From Achromobacter pestifer (GTDB taxonomy: Bacteria > Pseudomonadota > Gammaproteobacteria > Burkholderiales > Burkholderiaceae_B), in assembly GCF_013267355.1 (NCBI RefSeq), contig NZ_CP053985.1:6758001-6822000 (forward strand): 64,000 bases of DNA, written 5' to 3'. Of the stretch, positions 9,077 through 16,725 are shown one piece after another. The position numbers were made by a program, and so were the translations under genes. Numbering within the stretch: position 1 is the stretch's first letter; each line of letters starts with the position of its first letter. The notes under the pieces were generated by a model that saw only the letters and a program-made list of their open reading frames with translations, was not told the origin of the DNA and ran no database searches.

Positions 9077-9900
9077 TATTGGGCGGCGATGAAACCATTG
9101 TCATAGCCCAGGGTGCGCAATCGCGCCTGGGCCGCCTGCGCCGCCTCGCGCGAGGGGAACGGCCCCACCCGCAGACGGTACTGCTGCTTGCCATTGATGG
9201 TGGCTTGTTCGACGAATGCGTTGGTGACGCCCGCCTGGTGCAGCTTGCTGCGCCGCGACTGGGCATCCTCGGAAGTGGTGTAGGCCGCGATCTGCAACAC
9301 GAAATTGCCCTTGGCGGCCGGCTTGGGCGCAGGCGCCGAGGCGGCGGGCGCCTGGCGCCCTTCCAGCAGGGCCAGGGCGCGTGCGCCGTCGTCGGAACGA
9401 GTATCGGGCTTGGCCGGCGTCGCCGGCTTGGGTTCAGGCTTGGGCGGCGTGGCCGGTTTGGGCTCGGGCTTGGGCGGCGTGACGGCCGCGGTCGCGGGCG
9501 GCGTCGCGGGCTGCGTCGCAGGAGGCGTGGCCGGCGTGGCCGTGGCGGGCGGTTGCACCGACGTGACCGCAGGCGGCGTGGGGATGGCCGCAGGATCCGT
9601 CGGCGCGGCACTGCCCGGCGCGGGCGTCTGCGGCGCGGCGACTTGGGGTTCGCTTACTTGCGGCTGGAACGGCGTATTGCGTTCCGGCACCCTGATGGGA
9701 AGGTTGTCGTCGACAGGCGTGGGCTGCGAATCGAGCACCATGGGCAGGACGATGACGGCTGCCAGCACCAGCGCGACGGCGCCCGCCAGCCTGCGCCGCG
9801 CGCGGCCGCGCAGCTCCGCAGCCTGCACCTCGCTGGGCACTGCCGCCCGTTTGGAGGACTGCGCCTGGTCGGCAGGATCTTTGCGATTGAAAAAACCCAT
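9076..9900 (-). CDS. SPOR-domain (DedD-like) cell-division protein
   Basis: The 274-residue protein has a basic cytoplasmic N terminus, one membrane segment at about 39-56 and a long Pro/Ala/Lys linker with tandem PKPEPKPATP units. A C-terminal SPOR domain (about 198-274) begins NFVLQIAAYTTSEDAQSRR and ends in the RVGPFPSREAAQAA motif. SPOR domains bind denuded glycan strands at the septum. The position between folC and cvpA and the architecture match DedD. The ATG has a strong Shine-Dalgarno (GGAG) and the stop overlaps the cvpA GTG. Confidence 0.88.
   Translation of the reverse strand: MGFFNRKDPADQAQSSKRAAVPSEVQAAELRGRARRRLAGAVALVLAAVIVLPMVLDSQPTPVDDNLPIRVPERNTPFQPQVSEPQVAAPQTPAPGSAAPTDPAAIPTPPAVTSVQPPATATPATPPATQPATPPATAAVTPPKPEPKPATPPKPEPKPATPAKPDTRSDDGARALALLEGRQAPAASAPAPKPAAKGNFVLQIAAYTTSEDAQSRRSKLHQAGVTNAFVEQATINGKQQYRLRVGPFPSREAAQAAQARLRTLGYDNGFIAAQ
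9425..9484 (-). repeat. Two tandem 30-base units in the SPOR-protein linker
   Basis: Two consecutive 30-base units (9425-9454 and 9455-9484) differ at only a few positions and encode the repeated linker unit PPKPEPKPAT. This is a likely slippage-prone tract. Confidence 0.75.
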
Positions 9901-9963
9901 GGAGGAGAATTCCTTGCGGCGATATGGCGGCGGGCCGCCTGGACGCGATTGACCCGCTGTTGC

Positions 9964-11274
9964 CTATGCCTTGCGACCCAGAGCCTGCAAAACCGAGGCT
10001 ACGGTGAGAAACGAGCCGAACACCACGATTCTATCATTCTCCCCTGCCCGTTCGCGCGCAGCCGCAAAGGCCTGGGCAGGATCCGCGTACGCGGCAATGC
10101 CTGGTTTTTCGCCTTCCGCGGGCGTGGGCGGCAACGCCGCGGCGACCTGCTCGGCCAGCGCTTCTCCAGGCGTGCCGCGCGGGCCCGGCAGGCCGGCGCA
10201 GTACCAGTTGTCGATGCGCGTGCCTAGCTTGGCGACAACGCCGGCCAGGTCCTTGTCGTTGAGCATGCCGAACACCGCATGGGTGTACGGATGGAAGCCC
10301 ATGTTGTCCAGGTTCTGTGCCAGCACCGCCGCGGCATGCGGATTGTGCGCCACGTCCAGGATGACCACAGGCTGGCCCGGCAGGATCTGGAAGCGGCCCG
10401 GCAGCGACGCCTGCAACAGTCCCAGGCGCACGGCCTGCTGCGGCACCGGCAGCCGGTCGCGCACCGACTCCAGCGCCGCCAGCGCTGCTGACGCGTTCAG
10501 CAGCTGGTTGGCGCCGCGCAGCGCCGGATAGGCCAGGGAATTGCGGCGTTGTTCGCGTCCGCCGTAGGCCCATTGCTGACGGTCGCCGGAATAGTTGAAA
10601 TCATGGCCGAACAACCACAGGTCGGCGCCGATCTCCTTGACGTGGTCCAACAGCGATTGCGGCGGCATGGGATCGCTGCAGATGGCCGGGCGGCCGCTGC
10701 GATAGATATGGGCTTTCTCGAATCCGATCTTTTCTCGCGTATCGCCCAGCCAGTCGGTGTGGTCCAGGTCCACGCTGGTGACGATGGAACAGTCGGCATC
10801 GATGATGTTGACGGCGTCCAGCCGCCCGCCCAGGCCGACTTCCAGCACCACGGCGTCCAGCTTCGACTGCGAGAACAGCCGCAGGATCGCCAGCGTGGTG
10901 AACTCGAAGTAGGTCAGCGAAACGTCGCCGCGCGCGGCCTCGACCGCCTGGAACTGGGCGATCAACGCCTCGTCCGTGGCGATCTGGCCATTGATGCGGG
11001 CGCGTTCGTTGAAATCGATCAGGTGCGGAGATGTGTACAGCCCCACCTTGTAGCCGGCCGCAAGCAAAATCGCCTCCAGCATGGCACAGGTGGAACCCTT
11101 GCCGTTGGTGCCGCCGACGACGAATTTCACGCCGGACAGCTCCAACCCCAGCCACCCCGCCACCTCGCGCACCCGGTCCAGGCCCATGTCGATGGCGGTG
11201 GCATGGATCGATTCCAGGTACTGCAGCCAATCGGACAGGGTGGCGGAAACGTCGGGCGTGCGGGCAGAAGACAT
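9964..11274 (-). CDS. folC: Bifunctional dihydrofolate synthase / folylpolyglutamate synthase
   Basis: FolC adds glutamate to dihydropteroate and then to tetrahydrofolates. The product has the Mur-ligase-type ATP loop VVGGTNGKGSTCAMLE, then YTSPHLIDFNERARING, the LEVGLGGRLDAVN motif and DLDHTDWLG. The C-terminal ligase domain contains VILDVAHNPHAA. I chose the ATG at 11274 (MSSARTPDVSATLSDW, 436 residues). An in-frame GTG at 11322 would add 16 residues with no family match. It is the first visible gene of the operon. Upstream lies a divergent cupin gene rather than the accD often found before folC. Confidence 0.96.
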   Translation of the reverse strand: MSSARTPDVSATLSDWLQYLESIHATAIDMGLDRVREVAGWLGLELSGVKFVVGGTNGKGSTCAMLEAILLAAGYKVGLYTSPHLIDFNERARINGQIATDEALIAQFQAVEAARGDVSLTYFEFTTLAILRLFSQSKLDAVVLEVGLGGRLDAVNIIDADCSIVTSVDLDHTDWLGDTREKIGFEKAHIYRSGRPAICSDPMPPQSLLDHVKEIGADLWLFGHDFNYSGDRQQWAYGGREQRRNSLAYPALRGANQLLNASAALAALESVRDRLPVPQQAVRLGLLQASLPGRFQILPGQPVVILDVAHNPHAAAVLAQNLDNMGFHPYTHAVFGMLNDKDLAGVVAKLGTRIDNWYCAGLPGPRGTPGEALAEQVAAALPPTPAEGEKPGIAAYADPAQAFAAARERAGENDRIVVFGSFLTVASVLQALGRKA

Positions 11275-11376
11275 GACAGGGCCGTAAGTGAGATCAGCCT
11301 TCGATTTTAGCAGTCCACGCACGGTGTTTTCCCTAATCCCCCAGGGAGCGGCAAGGTATCCCCACTGAAAAACTGC

Positions 11377-11418
11377 TTGCCACTATTTTTCTCATACATA
11401 AAAATAATTTCACGTATG
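11377..11418 (+). promoter_or_regulatory. Putative promoter and operator region of the cupin-Bug-CoA operon
   Basis: An AT-rich island in GC-rich DNA holds a -35-like TTGCCA (11377-11382), nested inverted repeats ATTTTT (11385-11390) / AAAAAT (11400-11405) and CATAC (11393-11397) / GTATG (11414-11418). The word TTTCACGT (11408-11415) recurs in the minus-strand DNA just upstream of the IclR-type regulator gene start. This fits an operator for that regulator. That link is inference from the shared eight-base word. Confidence 0.4.
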
Positions 11419-11438
11419 GGAATTTTATTGGATCAAGC

Positions 11439-11855
11439 ATGATGCAGAGCAAGACCCCCGCCTGGCTGGTGCGCGAGGCCGACGTGCCCGGCTACCACCC
11501 CGCCAACCACACCGGCACCCTGAACCGGCGCCTGATCGGCCCGGACACCGTCGGCTCCCGGGGCGTGGAGGTGCTGCTGGGCGTCATAGACAAGGGCAAG
11601 GGCGCCCTGCCGCACGCCCACCCCGGCATCGAACAAGTCTGCTACCTGCTGTCCGGCACGGCACGCGCACAGGTGCAGGACGAATGGGTCGACATGGGTC
11701 CCGGCGACTGCTGCTACTTCCCCCCCGACATTCCGCACGTCTTCACCGTCACCAGCGACGAACCCGCCCGCCTGCTGGTGATCTACACGCCCCCTTATGA
11801 AGAATCCCCAGACCGCGTGATACGCGGCTTTCCGGCGCCACCCCCGGCCGCCTGA
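11439..11855 (+). CDS. Small cupin-domain protein
   Basis: The 138-residue single-domain cupin has motif 1, LPHAHPGIEQVCYLLSG, with H-x-H and E as metal ligands. Motif 2 is GDCCYFPPDIPH, ending in the fourth ligand histidine. Such proteins are metal-dependent isomerases, dioxygenases or small-molecule binders, and the substrate cannot be told from sequence. It heads a cassette with a solute-binding protein, CoA-transferase and acyl-CoA dehydrogenase, which suggests a role in breakdown of an organic acid. The first of two adjacent ATGs was chosen. Confidence 0.85.
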   Translation: MMQSKTPAWLVREADVPGYHPANHTGTLNRRLIGPDTVGSRGVEVLLGVIDKGKGALPHAHPGIEQVCYLLSGTARAQVQDEWVDMGPGDCCYFPPDIPHVFTVTSDEPARLLVIYTPPYEESPDRVIRGFPAPPPAA

Positions 11856-11923
11856 CGCGGCGCAGCCCCGGGCAGCGGACGCAGAAACCGCGCCTGGACC
11901 CCAAGCACACAGGAGACAAACCC

Positions 11924-12895
11924 ATGAGACCCCTAAGCCTGTTGGGCGCCGCCCTCATCAGCGGCGCGGCGCTGGCCGCCAGCCCCGCCATCCACGCCAC
12001 CGACTACCCCACCAAACCCATCACCCTGATCGTCCCCTTTCCCGCCGGATCCGGCACCGACGCCGTGGGCCGCATCTTCGGCGCCGAGCTGGGCAACATC
12101 CTGGGCCAGCAGGTCGTGGTGGAGAACAAGCCCGGGGCCAACGCCACCATCGCAGCCAACTACGTGGCGCGCGCCAAGCCGGACGGCTACACACTGTTCG
12201 TCACCACCAACACCTCGCATTCCGCCGCCCCCTGGCTGATGAAGAACGTGCCCTACGATCCGGTCAAGGACTTCACCCCCATCGCCCGCGGCGGCAACCT
12301 GCCCTTCATCCTGGTGGTGAACCCGAAGCGGCCATGGAAGACCGTGGGCGAACTGGTCGCCGACGCGCGCCAGCGTCCCGGCCGCATCACCTATGCCAGC
12401 GGCAACAGCACCGGCATCGTCGCCGGCGCCACGCTGGCCAACCGCGCCAAGATCGACATCCTGCACGTGCCCTACAAAGGCACGCCGCAAGGCTTGACCG
12501 ACGTGGTCGGCGGACAGGTCGATTTCATGTTCACCGACCTGGCTTCGGGCCTGCCCTTCGTGCAATCGGGCCAGTTGCGCGCCCTGGCCGTGTCGACCGC
12601 CGAACGCAGCGCGATCGTCCCGGACCTGCCGTCCATGGCCGAGTCCGGCGTGCAGGATTTCGACCTGAACTCCTGGAACGGCTACTTCGGCCCGGCCGGC
12701 ATGCCGCCGGAGATCGTGGCCAAGCTGAACGCCGCGATCAATCAGGTGGTCGCCAAGCCCGACGTCAAAAAGCGCCTGGCCGGCCTGGGGTTCGACGCCT
12801 TCTCCGGCACGCCGCAAGCTTTCTCCCAGTTCGTCGGCGCTCAGCTGGACCTGTGGGGCAAGCTGATCCGCGACGCGGGGATCGAGCAGCAATGA
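11924..12895 (+). CDS. Bug-family periplasmic solute-binding protein (tripartite tricarboxylate transporter type)
   Basis: The 323-residue protein begins with a signal peptide (MRPLSLLGAALISGAALA, likely cut after A25). It then has the Bug/TctC hallmarks YPTKPITLIVPFPAGSGTD, VVVENKPGANATIAANYVA and VPYKGTPQGLTDVVGGQVDF. Bug proteins bind carboxylates or related small molecules and are greatly expanded in Bordetella and relatives. No TctA/TctB membrane genes are adjacent, which is common for these orphan binders. The Shine-Dalgarno AGGAGA is clear. Its TGA overlaps the next ATG (ATGA). Confidence 0.95.
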   Translation: MRPLSLLGAALISGAALAASPAIHATDYPTKPITLIVPFPAGSGTDAVGRIFGAELGNILGQQVVVENKPGANATIAANYVARAKPDGYTLFVTTNTSHSAAPWLMKNVPYDPVKDFTPIARGGNLPFILVVNPKRPWKTVGELVADARQRPGRITYASGNSTGIVAGATLANRAKIDILHVPYKGTPQGLTDVVGGQVDFMFTDLASGLPFVQSGQLRALAVSTAERSAIVPDLPSMAESGVQDFDLNSWNGYFGPAGMPPEIVAKLNAAINQVVAKPDVKKRLAGLGFDAFSGTPQAFSQFVGAQLDLWGKLIRDAGIEQQ

Positions 12896-14121
12896 GCGAG
12901 CGGCCGCAATCCGAAACTCCCGACGGCCCGCTGGCGGGCGTGCGCATCCTGGACCTGAGCGCGGTAGTAATGGGTCCCTATGCCACCCAGGTCCTGGCTG
13001 ACCTGGGTGCGGACGTCATCAAGGTCGAACCGCCCGCCGGCGACAACATGCGGGCCGTCGGCCCCATGCGCAACCCCGGCATGGGCCACATCTACCTGCA
13101 CCTGAACCGCAACAAGCGGTCGGTCGTGCTGGACCTGAAGACGCCCGAAGGGCTTGCGGCCTGCCTGAAACTGGCCGAAAGCTGCGATGCCCTGCTCTAC
13201 AACATCCGCCCGCAGGCGATGGCCAGGCTGGGCTTGTCCTACGAGGCCGTGGCGGCGCGCAATCCGCGCATCGTCTATCTGGGCGCCTACGGCTATGGCG
13301 AGGCCGGCCCCTACGCCGGGCGGCCCGCCTACGACGACCTGATCCAGGGCCAGACCGGCATCGCCGCCCTTTCCGCCCAGCAGAGCGGGGACGTGCCGCG
13401 CTACGCGCCGCTGACCCTGGCCGACCGGGCGGTCGGCCTGCACGTGGGCATCGCTCTCGTGTCCGCGGTGCTGCACGCTCGAAGCGCGGGACAAGGCCAG
13501 CAGGTGGAAATCCCCATGTTCGAAGGCATGGCCCACCTCGTGCTGGGCGACCATCTTGGCGGCGCCACCTTCGAGCCGCCACTGGGCCCCACCGGCTATG
13601 CGCGCCTGCTGGCGCCGCATCGCCGCCCCTACGCCACGGCCGACGGCTATATCAGCCTGCTGATCTATAACGACAAGCACTGGCGCAACTTCTTCGACCT
13701 GATCGGCCGGCCCGAATTGTCGCGGGACCCGCGCTTCAACTCCCACGGCGCGCGCGCCGCCCATATCGGCGAGGTCTATGCCTTTGTCGCCGACATCATC
13801 GCCACCCGACGCAACCAGGCCTGGCTGGAAAGCCTGGCGCGGGCGGACATTCCCGCGTCGCCGCTCTACTCCGTGGACGACCTGCTGCAGGACGAGCACC
13901 TGGCGGCGACCGGCTTCCTCCGGGCCATGGACCATCCCAGCGAGGGCCCGATCCGCACGACCGCTCCGCTGGGCAAGTACGAAGGCACCCCCACCTCCAT
14001 ACGCCGCCCCGCCCCCAGGCTGGGCCAGCACAGCCGCGAAGTGCTGGCCGAGGCCGGCTATGACCCTGCCCGGATCGACGCCATGGCGGCCCGCGGCATC
14101 ACCCTGGATGGAAACCACTGA
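12892..14121 (+). CDS. Class III (CaiB/BaiF) CoA-transferase
   Basis: The 409-residue protein fits family III CoA-transferases, which move CoA between carboxylic acids. Evidence is GVRILDLSAVVMGPYATQ and LADLGADVIKVEPPAGD near the N terminus, NRNKRSVVLDLK, and RPAYDDLIQGQTG containing the likely catalytic aspartate D148. The ATG at 12892 overlaps the stop of the Bug gene by four bases. An open frame continues far upstream inside that gene, but only this start gives the family N terminus. It is translationally coupled to both neighbours and probably activates the acid imported through the Bug protein. Confidence 0.94.
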   Translation: MSERPQSETPDGPLAGVRILDLSAVVMGPYATQVLADLGADVIKVEPPAGDNMRAVGPMRNPGMGHIYLHLNRNKRSVVLDLKTPEGLAACLKLAESCDALLYNIRPQAMARLGLSYEAVAARNPRIVYLGAYGYGEAGPYAGRPAYDDLIQGQTGIAALSAQQSGDVPRYAPLTLADRAVGLHVGIALVSAVLHARSAGQGQQVEIPMFEGMAHLVLGDHLGGATFEPPLGPTGYARLLAPHRRPYATADGYISLLIYNDKHWRNFFDLIGRPELSRDPRFNSHGARAAHIGEVYAFVADIIATRRNQAWLESLARADIPASPLYSVDDLLQDEHLAATGFLRAMDHPSEGPIRTTAPLGKYEGTPTSIRRPAPRLGQHSREVLAEAGYDPARIDAMAARGITLDGNH

Positions 14122-15287
14122 TGGACTTTGAATTCACCCCCGACCAGTTGGCGCTGCGGGACGCCGTGGCCCGCATCTGCGAACGCTATCCCGACGAGTA
14201 CTGGCTGGAACGCGACCGCGAAGGCGGCTTTCCCGAGCCCCTGCACGCCGATCTGGCGCGCGACGGCTGGCTGGGCATCGCCATGCCCCAGGAACATGGC
14301 GGCGCGGGCCTGGGCATGACCGAGGCGGCGCTGATGATGCAGACCATCGCCGCTTCCGGCGCGGGCTTCACTGGCGCCTCGGCCGTCCATATGAACATCT
14401 TCGGCCTGAACCCGGTGGTGGTCTTCGGCAGCGATGAACAGCGCCGCCGCTGGCTGGAGCCCCTGATCGCAGGCCGCGAGAAAGCCTGCTTCGCCGTCAC
14501 CGAACCCGACGCCGGACTGGACACCACCAAGCTCAGCACCCGCGCCGTGCGCCAGGGCGACGAGTACGTGGTGCACGGCCGCAAGATCTGGATCTCGACC
14601 GCCCAGGTCGCTCACAAGATGCTGCTGCTGGCGCGTACCACCCCGCTATCGGACGTCGAAAAACCCACTCAGGGCCTGTCGCTGTTCTATACGGACCTGG
14701 ACCGCGGCAAGATAGAAGTCCGCGAAATCGAGAAGATGGGACGCAAGGCGGTGGACTCGAACATGCTGTTCATCGACGGCCTGCGCATCCCCGTGGCCGA
14801 CCGCATCGGCGAGGAAGGCCGGGGCTTCGAATACATCCTGCACGGCCTGAACCCAGAACGCATCCTGATTGCGGCCGAAGCGGTGGGCATCGGCCGGGCC
14901 GCGCTGGACCGGGCGGTGAAGTACGCCGGCGAACGCACCGTGTTCGGCCGCCCCATCGGCCAGAACCAGGGCATCCAGCACCCGCTGGCCCAGGCCTGGA
15001 TGCAATTGGAAGCCGCCGACCTGATGGTGTTCAAGGCCGCCAGCCTGTATGACGCGGGCAAGGCCTGCGGCCCCTACGCCAACTCTGCCAAATACCTGGC
15101 GGCCGAGGCCGGCTACAACGCCTGCCAGACCGCGGTCATGACCCTGGGCGGCATGGGCTACGCCAAGGAATACCACGTGGAGCGCCTGCTGCGAGAGAGC
15201 TTCATTCCCCGCATCGCACCAGTCAGCCCGCAACTGATCATGTGCTTCATCGCGGAAAAAGTGCTGGGGCTGCCCAAGTCCTACTGA
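14121..15287 (+). CDS. Acyl-CoA dehydrogenase
   Basis: This 388-residue flavoprotein of the acyl-CoA dehydrogenase family would oxidise the acyl-CoA made by the preceding transferase. The N-terminal domain has MPQEHGGAGLGMTEAALM. The FAD/substrate motifs CFAVTEPDAGLDTTK and GRKIWISTAQVAHK follow, and the C-terminal domain has GERTVFGRPIGQNQGIQHPLA and LGGMGYAKEYHVERLLRES. The familiar YEGT catalytic-glutamate segment is not recognisable at the usual place; the sequence reads IAPVSPQLIM instead. The ATG shares one base with the stop of the CoA-transferase gene (TGATG). It is the last gene of the operon. Confidence 0.92.
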   Translation: MDFEFTPDQLALRDAVARICERYPDEYWLERDREGGFPEPLHADLARDGWLGIAMPQEHGGAGLGMTEAALMMQTIAASGAGFTGASAVHMNIFGLNPVVVFGSDEQRRRWLEPLIAGREKACFAVTEPDAGLDTTKLSTRAVRQGDEYVVHGRKIWISTAQVAHKMLLLARTTPLSDVEKPTQGLSLFYTDLDRGKIEVREIEKMGRKAVDSNMLFIDGLRIPVADRIGEEGRGFEYILHGLNPERILIAAEAVGIGRAALDRAVKYAGERTVFGRPIGQNQGIQHPLAQAWMQLEAADLMVFKAASLYDAGKACGPYANSAKYLAAEAGYNACQTAVMTLGGMGYAKEYHVERLLRESFIPRIAPVSPQLIMCFIAEKVLGLPKSY

Positions 15288-15289
15288 GC

Positions 15290-15332
15290 GGCGCCGTTTG
15301 ATCGGCGCCCAGGCCTGCCGCCTGTCAGGCCT
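15290..15332. terminator. Hairpins between convergent dehydrogenase and iclR genes
   Basis: Two GC-rich inverted repeats, GGCGCC...GGCGCC (15290-15309) and AGGCCTG...CAGGCCT (15311-15332), sit at the convergence point. The second overlaps the regulator's stop codon. Neither has a T-run, so the termination role is tentative. Confidence 0.35.
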
Positions 15333-16062
15333 GCTGCTCCAGCGCGGTGCAGGCCGAGCGCAGGATGCGCGCGTAGGCCTCCTGCTGCGGCTCGATCCGG
15401 TAGATCGGCCCGCCCACCGAAATCGCATAGTGCTCGCCGGACAGCGTGACCGGCCAGGCGATCGCGCCCACGTCCGCAATCGACTCGCCGCTGTTCATGA
15501 ACCAGCCGCGCTGGCGCGACAGCTCCAGGTCCGCCAGCAGCGCCTCGCGCGTGACCAGCGTGCGCTCGTTGTGGCGGGTCATGGTCATGTCCGCAAGCAT
15601 GGCATCGCGGGCCGCCTCGCTCAGCAGGGACAACAACGCCTTTCCTAGCGAATTTGCATGAACGTCTTTGAACTCACCCGCAACCGGTGCATATCTGATC
15701 GTATGGGGCGAATCCAGCACATCCAGGTACACCACCCGGCCATCCTGGCTCAGCTTGGCGAAAACAATCGTTTCGCGCGTAGCGTCCCTTAATTCCGTGA
15801 GGCTGGGATAGACCCGGTCCAGCACCGGGTCGGCGCGGGCGATGCGCTGCGCCATGGCCAGCAACCTGCCGGTCGGGTAGTAGCCCTGGCGCCGCCCGGT
15901 TTCATACAGATAGCCCAGGCCGGTCAGGGTCCGGATCAAGGCCAGGCAACTTGACACCGGCACATCCAGCAGCCGGGCCAGTTCCGATAGCGGCAGCGCG
16001 CGCTTTTCGCGGGCATAGGTTTCGATGATTTCGATGACTCGCAGCGCCGTCTTGACACTCAT
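15325..16062 (-). CDS. IclR-family transcriptional regulator
   Basis: The protein of about 245 residues has an N-terminal winged helix (SELARLLDVPVSSCLALIRTL, then the wing GYLYETGRRQGYYPTGRL). Its effector domain has the family segments ANSLGKALLSLLSE, RGWFMNSGESIADVGAIAWPV and ISVGGPIYRI. It lies convergent to the CoA-transferase/dehydrogenase operon and is its probable regulator. I prefer the ATG at 16062 (MSVKTALRVIEII) because the DNA-binding domain starts at once. An in-frame ATG at 16095 would add 11 residues and would place the TTTCACGT word inside the coding region. Confidence 0.9.
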   Translation of the reverse strand: MSVKTALRVIEIIETYAREKRALPLSELARLLDVPVSSCLALIRTLTGLGYLYETGRRQGYYPTGRLLAMAQRIARADPVLDRVYPSLTELRDATRETIVFAKLSQDGRVVYLDVLDSPHTIRYAPVAGEFKDVHANSLGKALLSLLSEAARDAMLADMTMTRHNERTLVTREALLADLELSRQRGWFMNSGESIADVGAIAWPVTLSGEHYAISVGGPIYRIEPQQEAYARILRSACTALEQQA

Positions 16063-16111
16063 TACCCGGTCCGAACTGTTTAGCACGTGAAACATCTGGC
16101 TCGCCGGTGGC

Positions 16112-16138
16112 TAAAGTTCCCTGCGGGCCTGCCGTAAT
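16112..16138 (+). promoter_or_regulatory. Sigma-28 (FliA) promoter of flaG-fliD
   Basis: TAAAGTTC (16112-16119), 11 bases, then GCCGTAAT (16131-16138) is a near-perfect flagellar class III promoter, 67 bases before the flaG ATG. Confidence 0.9.
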
Positions 16139-16204
16139 CGTAGCTGAGAATTCCCTGAAAACAGCGCGTTCCTCCGAGACGCCCACATCGCCGTTGGAGT
16201 GATC

Positions 16205-16582
16205 ATGGCCGTAACCCCCATAGCCCCTGCATCGTTTGCACCAGCGCCGGTCGCCCCCGCGCCGCTCGCGCCGGATCCCGCCGTAAGCGTCGTGCCCACG
16301 GCCGCCGCAACGAACAGCGGGGCTTCGGACAACGCGACGTCGGATCAGTCCGATTCGCAGAAACTACCCCTGGACAAGGCTCTGGACGAAATCAACGACC
16401 AGATGAAGGCCTGGTCCACGCAGTTGAAGTTCGAAATTGACCCCAACGTGCATCAAGTCGTGGTGTCCGTGGTGGATGCGGAATCGGGCGATGTCATCCG
16501 CACGATCCCCAGCGAAACACTGCTGAAAATCGCCAAAATGATCGTGAACATGCAAGGAAACGGCATCAAGACCTCTGCCTGA
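16205..16582 (+). CDS. flaG: FlaG-family flagellar protein
   Basis: The 125-residue protein has a low-complexity Ala/Pro N terminus and a conserved C-terminal FlaG domain (about 55-125). That domain includes DKALDEINDQMKAW, LKFEIDPNVHQVVVSVVD and VIRTIPSETLLKIAK. FlaG influences filament length in several bacteria and commonly sits before fliD. The ATG at 16205 follows a GGAG Shine-Dalgarno; an in-frame GTG at 16199 is less well placed. A clear sigma-28 promoter precedes it, and fliD follows after 143 bases. Confidence 0.9.
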   Translation: MAVTPIAPASFAPAPVAPAPLAPDPAVSVVPTAAATNSGASDNATSDQSDSQKLPLDKALDEINDQMKAWSTQLKFEIDPNVHQVVVSVVDAESGDVIRTIPSETLLKIAKMIVNMQGNGIKTSA

Positions 16583-16725
16583 TCCGACCCCGCAATCGGC
16601 TCGAATGCTCGTCCGAAGCGAGCAGGGCTCCGGAAGCGTCGAATTAGGCCCGCCTTATGCCCTTACCCGGCCAATCGCCGGCACCGTATTTTTGACAAAA
16701 TCGCATCGCTAGGAAGGAATTTCAC

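Noticed and set aside
16690..16715. TTGACA upstream of fliD as a sigma-70 promoter
   Set aside because: No -10 element is found 16-18 bases downstream; the segment runs directly into the Shine-Dalgarno.
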